The notes under the pieces were generated by a model that did not search any database, was not told the origin of the DNA, and worked only from the letters and a program-made list of their open reading frames with translations. A DNA stretch of 5,605 nt from an uncultured Fibrobacter sp. (GTDB lineage Bacteria; Fibrobacterota; Fibrobacteria; Fibrobacterales; Fibrobacteraceae): contig CAKUTF010000072.1 of assembly GCA_934691725.1 (NCBI GenBank), positions 1 through 5,605 on the forward strand, read 5' to 3'. Below, piece by piece: positions 1-4,707 of this stretch (position 1 is its first letter; each line of letters opens with the position of its first letter). Made by a program: the position numbers and the translations under genes.

Positions 1-120
1 CATCTAAGTTTAGGGATTAGGGACGAGGGATTAGGGAATAGTCTGCAGACGTCTAAGAAAATGAGAAATTAGCAATTAGCAATGAGGAATTGGGCTGCAA
101 ACATTTAGGCTTTTTAAAAT

Positions 121-189
121 GTCATTCCCCGGCTTGACCGGGGAATCTCCTTTCAGATAAGGGATTGCCGGGTCACGCCCGGCAATGAC
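121..189. repeat. Twin-hairpin palindromic intergenic element (REP/BIME-like)
   Basis: Two near-identical hairpins lie side by side. The first pairs ATTCCCCGG (124-132) with CCGGGGAAT (138-146) across a 5-base loop. The second pairs ATTGCCGGG (164-172) with CCCGGCAAT (178-186) across a 5-base loop. The outer ends GTCATTCCCCGGC (121-133) and GCCCGGCAATGAC (177-189) are also inverted copies of each other with one mismatch, so the whole unit is a palindrome of palindromes. This is the architecture of REP/BIME-type dispersed elements. Neither hairpin has a T-tract, so a terminator is less likely. Copy number cannot be judged from this window. Confidence 0.7.
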
Positions 190-228
190 TGTTAGCGAGC
201 TTGTCGAGCTATTCAGAGCTTAGTTGAG

Positions 229-351
229 AGAACTTAGAGCTTAGAAATAGTGGACAGTGGTCAGTGGGCAGAGTTACGGGCGTTAAACTTTCGAGATGCA
301 AGAGCATAGACGTCTGTAAATCTAAGCACTCAGCACTAAGCTCTAAGTTCT
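229..351. repeat. Exact 16-base inverted repeat pair in low-complexity DNA
   Basis: AGAACTTAGAGCTTAG at 229-244 is the exact reverse complement of CTAAGCTCTAAGTTCT at 336-351, with 91 bases between them. The arms belong to the same repetitive vocabulary as the surrounding DNA, so this may reflect repeat expansion in both orientations rather than a functional structure. Confidence 0.6.
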
Positions 352-571
352 GAACTCGCTCCAAACTCCCGTCTCCCACATTCCTCATCCCTTCTGACAA
401 CTGAATCCTGTTTCTTGATTTCTCTCAACTCACAACTATCAACTAAGCACTGAGTTCTCAGTTCTGATCATCCTCGTCCCTGACCACAGCTCGCTTAACT
501 GTCAATCACCAACTCTCGATTCTCGACCATTGATCAAGGTTCAATTTTCTATCTTTCCGAGTGAGGTTTGT

Positions 572-973
572 ATGAAAAAAACGATTGTCGTCTTGCTGCT
601 TTCCGCGCTGTTCGCCTTTGCGGAAAATTTGACTGTTGAAGGGAAACTTTCCGAAATCGCCGGGAAGATGCCGCCCAACGATCTTTATAATTATGTGTAT
701 GTATTGAAGTACAAAGTAACGAAAGTTGTCGAAGGAAAATTTGACGGCAAGGAAATCCTGGTGGGCGTTTATAATCCGCTTACTCCGCGCGGGCAGGTGA
801 CGGACAAGATGTCTTCTAAATCGAAGGGAAATGTACGGGCGTTTCGCGCGGGAGACAAGCATCTTTTGAAACTTGTTCCGCTAGATGGAAATTACGACGG
901 TGCCGTGGAAGATGAATATTTTGACGACGATTCGGAACGCTTTCTTGCGGTAGAAGTCCTCGACGCGAAATAG
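572..973 (+). CDS. Small secreted (periplasmic) protein, first gene of MBOAT operon
   Basis: The product is 133 residues. I chose ATG 572 because GAGTGAGG lies 5 bases upstream and because the protein then begins with a textbook signal peptide: KK, a hydrophobic core (residues 4-16) and an AFA cleavage site after residue 17. An upstream in-frame ATG at 530 would bury this signal. The mature part (about 115 residues) is rich in alternating beta-type segments (VYVLKYKVTKVVEG at 42-55, EILVGVYNP at 61-69, KHLLKLVPLDG at 96-106) and has an acidic patch FDDDSERF at 117-124. No cysteine follows the signal, so it is not a lipoprotein. The pattern is compatible with a small beta-barrel or OB/NTR-like fold, but I do not recognise a named family. 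Its stop is 4 bases before the MBOAT start, so it is probably cotranscribed and may assist acyl transfer in the periplasm. That role is inference from position only. Confidence 0.85.
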   Translation: MKKTIVVLLLSALFAFAENLTVEGKLSEIAGKMPPNDLYNYVYVLKYKVTKVVEGKFDGKEILVGVYNPLTPRGQVTDKMSSKSKGNVRAFRAGDKHLLKLVPLDGNYDGAVEDEYFDDDSERFLAVEVLDAK

Positions 974-977
974 TCCG

Positions 978-2396
978 ATGGTCTTTTCTTCGCAGGTTTT
1001 CCTCTTCTATTTTTTGCCGGTATTTTTTGCCGGATACTATTTTCTGCTTTGGCGGCATGCGAAGCATTCTACTCTGAATTTTTTCATCACCGTCTTCAGC
1101 TACATCTTTTACGGCTGGATGGAACCGTGGCTCGTCCTTTTGATGTTCGGTTCGACATGGGTGAACTACTTCGCCGGCAAACAGATTTCCGCTTCGGGGG
1201 CTTCGAATTTTCGAAGAAAGGCGTCGCTTGTCTTATCTGCAATCGTCAACTTGGGAACGCTCGGATTTTTCAAATACTACATGTTTGCGATGGGCGGCGT
1301 GAACGCTCTTGTGCAGATGTTCGGGCTAGAACCGTTTTCCGTTTTGCGCGTACTCTTGCCGGTGGGAATCTCTTTCTATACGTTCCAGGCGATGAGCTAT
1401 ACGATTGACGTCTATCGCGGCGATGCGCCTCCGGTCAAGAATTTTGCCACTTTCGCCTGTTATGTTTCCCTTTTTCCGCAGCTGGTCGCAGGTCCAATCG
1501 TCCGCTACAACACGGTTGCCGAAGAACTGGAAAACCGGACGCATACGTGGGAAAACTGGATGCGCGGAATGATATATTTCTGTCTGGGGTTTGCAAAGAA
1601 AATCCTGATTGCGAACCAGGTGGGAATCATTGCGGACCGCGTATTCGGTGCGGAAAGTCCGGGTGTCGTAAATGCCTGGTGGGGATCTGTCGCCTACATG
1701 ATGCAAATCTATTTTGATTTTTCCGCGTATTCGGATATGGCGGTGGGTTTAGGTCTGATGCTCGGGTTTCATTTTCCGCGAAACTTCAACGGTCCTTATC
1801 GTTCGGGGAGCATTTCCGAATTTTGGAGCCGCTGGCATATTTCCCTTACGACCTGGCTGAAGGATTACCTTTACATTCCGCTTGGCGGAAACCGCGTTTC
1901 CCGGCGGAGGACTTATGTGAACCTCTTTCTTGTGATGTTCGCTTCGGGCGTTTGGCACGGCGCCGCGATGACTTTTATTTGCTGGGGGCTTTACCATGCG
2001 TTCTTTATGATTGTCGAACGGGTAAATGGCAAGCGGGCGCTGTATTCAAGATTGCCGAGATTTGCTCAGATTCTTCTGACGCAAATCATCGTACTCTTCG
2101 GGTGGGTGCTTTTTCGTTCGCCGGATCTCTCTTCGGCAGGGAAAATGTGGGGCGCGATGCTTGGCCTTTTGCCTGTGAATCCCGCCAACCCGATTCTTTC
2201 TGCTGAAATTTTCACACCGACCTCTATCGTGTTTATGCTGCTCGCCTTCGCCTACGCCTTTTCGCCGGTTCGCGCCTATGACTGGTGCCAGAAGATAAGC
2301 GTTCCGCGCCTTGTGATTGCTTTTGTTCTTTTCGCTTTTGCGGTCCTCGCCCTTTTTACGCAAAGCTACAATCCGTTTCTGTATTTCCAGTTCTAG
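978..2396 (+). CDS. AlgI-type membrane-bound O-acyltransferase (MBOAT)
   Basis: This 472-residue polytopic membrane protein is the usual size for the AlgI family. Proteins of this family move an acyl (usually acetyl) group across the membrane for O-acylation of exported polysaccharides or cell-wall polymers. Hallmarks in order: N-terminus MVFSSQVFLFYFLP; FYGWMEPW at 44-51; GISFYTFQAMSYTIDVYRG at 130-148; LFPQLVAGPIVRY at 165-177; EFWSRWHISLTTWLKDYLYI at 281-300, followed by PLGGNR; GVWHGA at 324-329 with the expected catalytic histidine His327; and the typical aromatic C-terminus NPFLYFQF. Length and C-terminus favour AlgI over the shorter DltB. No Shine-Dalgarno is evident before ATG 978, which lies 4 bases after the upstream stop, so translational coupling is likely. 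The usual periplasmic partner (AlgJ/AlgX/DltD-like SGNH protein) does not follow. The acyl acceptor is unknown. I see no frameshift or missing key residue. Confidence 0.95.
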   Translation: MVFSSQVFLFYFLPVFFAGYYFLLWRHAKHSTLNFFITVFSYIFYGWMEPWLVLLMFGSTWVNYFAGKQISASGASNFRRKASLVLSAIVNLGTLGFFKYYMFAMGGVNALVQMFGLEPFSVLRVLLPVGISFYTFQAMSYTIDVYRGDAPPVKNFATFACYVSLFPQLVAGPIVRYNTVAEELENRTHTWENWMRGMIYFCLGFAKKILIANQVGIIADRVFGAESPGVVNAWWGSVAYMMQIYFDFSAYSDMAVGLGLMLGFHFPRNFNGPYRSGSISEFWSRWHISLTTWLKDYLYIPLGGNRVSRRRTYVNLFLVMFASGVWHGAAMTFICWGLYHAFFMIVERVNGKRALYSRLPRFAQILLTQIIVLFGWVLFRSPDLSSAGKMWGAMLGLLPVNPANPILSAEIFTPTSIVFMLLAFAYAFSPVRAYDWCQKISVPRLVIAFVLFAFAVLALFTQSYNPFLYFQF

Positions 2397-2613
2397 CCGG
2401 GATGCGGAACCGCGGACGTTTAAATTCTAGGGACTAGGGAACAGGGAGCGATGAAATTCTACGTCATATTCTGTGATGGAGTTGTCCTAGTGCCTAGCTG
2501 TTTTTGCATAGGCGTCAAGGCTTTGGGATTGTACAAGTCCATGATGACCTTGCGCAGCGGAGAAACATCGAAATCGGCAACCGCGGATACACATTGAGGT
2601 ATATCCTCGCAGA

Positions 2614-2654
2614 CGCTAAACTTTCGCGAGTTCGCGCATCCAAAAGCATAGACA
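2614..2654. repeat. Second copy of a dispersed intergenic motif (first copy 281-312)
   Basis: CGCTAAACTTTCG at 2614-2626 and AAAAGCATAGACA at 2642-2654 closely match CGTTAAACTTTCG at 281-293 and AAGAGCATAGACG at 300-312. The copy at 2614 has about nine extra bases in the middle. Two copies, each in an intergenic region flanking the MBOAT operon, indicate a dispersed repeat family. Confidence 0.5.
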
Positions 2655-2666
2655 AAAGAAAAATCT

Positions 2667-2695
2667 TTGACTATTTTTTTATAGAAATTTCCTGC
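2667..2695 (+). promoter_or_regulatory. Candidate tRNA promoter
   Basis: TTGACT at 2667-2672 is a good -35 match in an A/T-rich stretch ending just before the tRNA. The position 17 bases downstream (2690-2695, TCCTGC) is a poor -10, so only the -35 half is persuasive. The placement about 40 bases before the mature 5' end is right for a tRNA promoter. Confidence 0.3.
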
Positions 2696-2707
2696 TTACG
2701 GAAAAAC

Positions 2708-2781
2708 GGGACTTTAGCTCAATCGGTTAGAGCCGCGGACTCATAACCCGCCGGTTCCCGGTTCAAGTCCGGGAGGTCCCA
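2708..2781 (+). tRNA. tRNA with anticodon CAT (elongator Met, or Ile2 read with lysidine)
   Basis: A full 74-base cloverleaf folds. The acceptor stem is GGGACTT (2708-2714) with AGGTCCC (2774-2780). The D arm is GCTC/GAGC (2717-2720, 2730-2733). The anticodon arm is GCGGA-CTCATAA-CCCGC (2735-2751) with CAT at 2742-2744. The variable loop is CGGTT, the T arm is CCCGG-TTCAAGT-CCGGG (2757-2773), and the discriminator is A2781. CCA is not encoded (CGA follows). The paired first base and the CTCATAA loop exclude the initiator. Overall similarity to the tRNA-Ile2 of Bacillus as I recall it makes the TilS-modified Ile2 quite possible, but sequence alone does not settle Met versus Ile. The last pair of the anticodon stem is an A-C mismatch. 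A terminator follows directly, so this is a single-tRNA transcript. Confidence 0.95.
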
Positions 2782-2788
2782 CGAAAGG

Positions 2789-2820
2789 CCGCGAATCGTC
2801 CAGATTCGCGGTTTTTCTTT
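2789..2820 (+). terminator. Rho-independent terminator of the tRNA gene
   Basis: A perfect 9-base-pair stem CCGCGAATC (2789-2797) / GATTCGCGG (2803-2811) with loop GTCCA is followed by a T-rich tail, TTTTTCTTT, from 2812. It starts 7 bases after the tRNA discriminator base. Confidence 0.93.
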
Positions 2821-2937
2821 TGGTTTCGCCATTTTATCCTCTGAAAACGGTCGCAAATCCTGCACATCCTGTGCTAAGCAAAAACGGCTATCTATTTTAA
2901 AGACGATACCAAAAAGCCACCACAAGGAGAACGCGGA

Positions 2938-3518
2938 ATGGCCACTACCTATTTGATCCAGCAGCGCAAGAAGGCGTAGGCCATCCTAGAGAGGATAAAG
3001 TTGAAGGCGGCCATGCCGACTCTCCCCGGGCAGAACGACATGGAAATTCGGGCGATGGCCGAACGGTGGATGCAACAGACGGAGCTTTCGTTCGGGCAAG
3101 GCTCGATGACGAGCCTTGCCTACGCCAGCCGCATCCGCAGATGGACACGCTGGTGCGAGGCGTCCCGGGTCAGGCTGCACACGGATTTTTCCGGTGCCGT
3201 TGCATATGGGTTTGTCCGGGACATTTCCGAGGAAATAGCGCCGAAGACGGTCCGGGAGGTTGTGAAGGTCGTCAGGAAATGCATTGAGTGGAACACGGAG
3301 ACTTTCGACCTGAAAAGGATGGACTCGTTCCGGTCCGTCAGGACGCCGAAGGTGCTGAGTGGGCGCGTCGAGTTCTGGACAAGCGACGAACTGGAAAGGA
3401 TTCTTGAAAACGCGCCTAGCGACGCCTTCCGTGCGTTCTGGGGATTGATGCGTTCGCCGTGCTGCGCTTTTCGGAAGCGAGGTTTCTGAAAAAGTCCTCC
3501 GTCCGACCCGGGCAAGGG
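2938..3518 (+). pseudogene. Tyrosine recombinase / phage-type integrase, broken and truncated
   Basis: AAGGAG at 2925-2930 precedes ATG 2938, which opens MATTYLIQQRKKA and then meets TAG at 2977-2979. The same frame continues as AILERIKLKAAMPTL; a CAG-to-TAG change explains the stop. The core-binding domain follows (SLAYASRIRRWTRWCEAS, then KTVREVVKVVRKCIEW), then the start of the catalytic domain, FWTSDELERILENAPSDAF, RAFWGLM. At about 3450 one base is missing: the next frame resumes as FAVLRFSEARFLKKSSVRPG, which is box I with its catalytic arginine (G/V-L-R-F-S-E). Homology fades by about 3510-3530. The later catalytic motifs (K, HxxR, H/W and the tyrosine) are absent, so the protein cannot be active. 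A TTG restart at 3001 would give a 162-residue frame, but it ends in a frameshifted tail. The position just past a tRNA is typical for integrases. Confidence 0.87.
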
Positions 3519-3601
3519 CTAGTCGCGGTTCAGCGGGCGCATGGCGCGCTCGCGCCGCTCGCTCTCGGAAAGTGCGGGTCTCTCCTTCGGCGGCTGCCCT
3601 A
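3519..3601 (-). pseudogene. Out-of-frame C-terminal part of the small membrane protein
   Basis: Downstream of the G7 run, the frame one base over stays open past the TAG at 3599-3601 to its own TAG at 3519-3521. It encodes a basic, polar tail (PPKERPALSESERRERAMR, then PLNRD) that would sit in the cytoplasm. The tail is what one expects after two membrane segments, whereas the TSSFRNWG ending looks accidental. A one-base loss in the G run, slippage-based phase variation or a sequencing error would all give this picture. Confidence 0.55.
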
Positions 3602-3802
3602 TCCCCAGTTTCGAAAAGACGAAGTGCCCCCCCTGCAGACGGCGTAGAAGAAAACGCCGAAGAGTATCGCGGGGACTATCCCTAGGCCGAAGAGCACGCC
3701 GAGGAAAAGGAGTACGAAAATCCCGACGGCAATGCCAATCAGTACGGCATCGACTGCGGACCCGAACAGGCCGAGTGCTGCGAAAATTGCGGGGAATCTC
3801 AT
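3599..3802 (-). CDS. Small hydrophobic membrane protein, C-terminus probably frameshifted
   Basis: ATG at 3802 is preceded on the minus strand by a strong AGGAGG with 6 bases of spacing; an upstream ATG at 3859 lacks this and would add a basic tail. The frame as given makes 67 residues. Residues 4-17 are a short hydrophobic segment, and residues 19-55 form a long run with glycines (VLIGIAVGIFVLLFLGVLF, then GLGIVPAILFGVFFYAV), enough for two membrane passes. It then ends CRGGTSSFRNWG. A run of seven G (minus strand; C7 at 3627-3633) precedes this tail. Adding one G moves translation into a frame that reads GGHFVFSKLGIGQPPKERP and a charged end ALSESERRERAMRPLNRD, stopping at 3519-3521, for 94 residues in all. 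The longer version looks more like a natural protein. I do not recognise a family. It converges with the recombinase remnant. Confidence 0.65.
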   Translation of the reverse strand: MRFPAIFAALGLFGSAVDAVLIGIAVGIFVLLFLGVLFGLGIVPAILFGVFFYAVCRGGTSSFRNWG

Positions 3803-3860
3803 TTGGCGCCTCCTATGTCCTTTTCTTCCAAGATACACAAAAATCGTCCGTTCGGTCATT

Positions 3861-3886
3861 CTTTTTCGGGCATATCTGCCAAAAAG
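3861..3886. other. Imperfect hairpin with T and A flanks, possible bidirectional terminator
   Basis: CTTTTT (3861-3866) pairs with AAAAAG (3881-3886) and GGCA with TGCC inside, around a TATC loop, with a two-base bulge on one side. It lies between the small membrane protein gene and the decayed transposase downstream end on the minus strand. It could be a weak terminator for the transposase, but the stem is A/T-rich at the base and short in the G/C part. Confidence 0.25.
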
Positions 3887-3911
3887 AGACCTGACAATGG
3901 GATCTACGCCT

Positions 3912-4144
3912 TTATCTATCGGGCGAGTGGTCCTTGATAAAGTCTTGGATAAACACCTTTCGCCTTTGTTCGCTGAGCCCCTTATGCGGATTGAATTTTT
4001 TCTTGAGGTCTAATTCCGTGCCTCCAGTCCATTGTTCGTATTTGGAATGTTCAGTTCCGGGTAGTCGTACCGTGTCCACAACCACGGCATATTTCGCTTA
4101 AGGCTGGGTTAGGCGCTTCTTAGAGCTTGTTTTCTTAGCGAGAA
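3912..4144 (-). pseudogene. C-terminal remnant of a mutator-like DDE transposase
   Basis: No complete open frame exists, but pieces in two minus-strand frames join into one protein. From about 4144 downward the first frame gives LRKQALRSA, a TAA at 4109-4111 (a tyrosine would be expected), PSLKRNMPWLWTRYDYPEL, NIPNTNNGLE. Near 4020-4024 one G is missing; the next frame continues GTELDLKKKFNPHKGLSEQR, RKVFIQDFIKDHSPDR and stops at TAA 3912-3914. The block N-x-x-N-x-L-E-G ... L-K-x-K ... H-x-G-L-S ... R-x-K-x-F-I is the C-terminal part of transposases related to the IS256/mutator-like superfamily, carrying the last acidic residue of the active site. Family assignment within that group is from memory and uncertain. 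The N-terminal two thirds are gone. Confidence 0.75.
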
Positions 4145-4159
4145 TATTAAAATAACGGC

Positions 4160-4400
4160 ATGAAGGAAGCAAGGCGGAAGTGCAGGCCGTACCCGACGGA
4201 CGCCGACAACGAGGAACGCGGTATTGATGGGGAAAAAACGAAAGGGCGCAAGCGACACGCCGTAGAGGTCCATGCGCCAAACATCCACGACATGAAATCC
4301 GGCATCCTGGCGACGCGTGTACATTTCCGAGAAAATCAGGCCTCACGAGTAGGAAAGGCTTCCGTGGCGCCTGGTCGTCGAGCGCACCTTCGCCTGGTAT
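4160..4400 (+). pseudogene. Internally deleted IS5-family transposase remnant
   Basis: Several conserved IS5-family blocks occur in the right order but pulled together by deletions. Frame one from ATG 4160 has an N-terminal block, RKCRPYPTDADNE, then directly ERGIDGEKTKGRKRHA, then VEVHAPNIHDMKSGIL. The usual stretches between them, including the first catalytic Asp region, are missing. A different frame then reads VYISEKIRPHE, TAG at 4350-4352 (a tryptophan in relatives), ERLPWRLVVERTFAW. VVERTFAW is the signature around the catalytic glutamate. The second Asp region is also lost. ATG 4160 has no Shine-Dalgarno. The 95-residue frame from 4160 to 4447 is therefore a chimeric remnant and not a gene. 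Confidence 0.85.
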
Positions 4401-4407
4401 CTAGAAA

Positions 4408-4617
4408 CGTCTCAACCGGGAAATCCGTCGCAGGACCTGTGTCGTGAGCTGCTTCCCTGACGGCGAATCGGCTCTGATACTTGTCTGCGCGAGGCTCAGG
4501 TATGTGTCCTCGAAAGACTCGGGCACGAAACGGTACCTGAACATAAAGCTTCTCTACGACTTGGAAAGCCAGAGAGAAGTAGAAAAAGAAATGGAAAGAA
4601 ACAAGGAACCGGCTTGA
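4408..4617 (+). pseudogene. C-terminal tail of an IS256-family transposase
   Basis: A frame open to TGA 4615-4617 reads RLNREIRRRTCVVSCFPDGE, SALILVCARLRYVSSKDS, GTKRYLNIKLLYDLESQREV, then a charged coil EKEMERNKEPA. L-N-R-E-I-R-R-R-T-x-V-V followed by F-P and then K-R-Y-L-N-(I/M) is the standard ending of IS256 (mutator) transposases. There is no start codon, and an in-frame TAG sits at 4402-4404. The preceding CTAGAAA would read L-E in phase with RLNRE if one A were removed, so the IS256 homology may begin at 4401, directly abutting the IS5 remnant. Everything N-terminal, including all active-site residues, is missing. Confidence 0.85.
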
Positions 4618-4654
4618 AATCTGATTTGGGACAAACTATTTTTGCGAAAAAAAC

Positions 4655-4683
4655 TTGACACTACCAATCCGTCTGTTGCATTG
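4655..4683 (+). promoter_or_regulatory. Candidate promoter of the two-repeat protein gene
   Basis: A perfect -35 consensus TTGACA lies at 4655-4660. The -10 candidates 16-17 bases later (TGCATT at 4677-4682) are weak. Its position about 50 bases before the Shine-Dalgarno-backed start at 4708 is appropriate. It also argues against starting translation at the TTG at 4642. Confidence 0.35.
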
Positions 4684-4707
4684 GTTTCCTTTCTAGGAGA
4701 TGTTTAT

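Larger units (their letters stand above)
1..571. other. Gene-free intergenic region rich in low-complexity repeats
   Basis: I see no credible gene in this stretch. Its sequence is built from recurring short words: 'tagggattaggga' types at the left, 'gagcttag' and 'cagtggtcagtggg' in the middle, 'ctaagcactgagttctcag' types at the right. Open frames on either strand read as repetitive, biased peptides and lack a Shine-Dalgarno. It contains the twin-hairpin element at 121-189 and a 16-base inverted pair at 229-244 and 336-351. The last 40 bases must carry the promoter of the gene starting at 572, but no convincing -35/-10 pair stands out there. Confidence 0.7.
2397..2707. other. Intergenic region between MBOAT gene and tRNA, degenerate sequence
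   Basis: No intact gene is supported. The beginning carries the same 'ctagggactagggaac' vocabulary as the left end of the window. On the minus strand a stop-free frame of 78 codons (2695 down to 2462, stop at 2459-2461) reads protein-like in part, for example SAVADFDVSPLRKVIMDLYN and NPKALTPMQKQLGT, but it has no ATG, GTG or TTG upstream of that part and no ribosome binding site. It may be a gene remnant or part of a dispersed repeat. A plus-strand frame reaching into the tRNA is an artefact. No clear terminator for the MBOAT gene is visible. Confidence 0.55.

Noticed and set aside
209..400. Minus-strand 63-residue open frame
   Set aside because: It lies in low-complexity repeat DNA, has no Shine-Dalgarno and shows no protein-like pattern.
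506..862. Minus-strand 118-residue open frame opposite the secreted protein gene
   Set aside because: It is antisense to a gene with a clear signal peptide and ribosome site. The peptide is unusually rich in R, H and F and is not convincing.
1326..1706. Minus-strand and shifted plus-strand frames over the MBOAT gene
   Set aside because: They overlap a well supported AlgI-type gene and show no domain pattern of their own.
2504..2746. Plus-strand 80-residue frame ending in NGTLAQSVRAADS
   Set aside because: Its end is the translated tRNA (LAQSVRAADS is a well-known artefact of tRNA sequence) and it has no ribosome site.
2862..2874. Short inverted repeat GCACA-TCC-TGTGC before the recombinase
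   Set aside because: Five-base arms are easily found by chance, and no promoter overlaps it clearly.
3001..3489. 162-residue recombinase fragment as a functional gene from TTG 3001
   Set aside because: The natural start is ATG 2938 before an amber codon. The frame ends in a frameshifted tail and lacks nearly all of the catalytic domain, so a pseudogene call is better.
3541..3894. Plus-strand 117-residue Arg-rich frame
   Set aside because: It is antisense to the small membrane protein gene, which has AGGAGG and clear membrane segments.
3869..3897. Minus-strand promoter TTGTCA-17-TATGCC for the small membrane protein
   Set aside because: The -10 is weak and coincides with an imperfect hairpin. 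I could not choose between the two readings, so I did not list it as a promoter.
4160..4447. 95-residue plus-strand frame as an intact gene
   Set aside because: It is a patchwork of IS5 transposase blocks plus out-of-frame sequence and has no Shine-Dalgarno.
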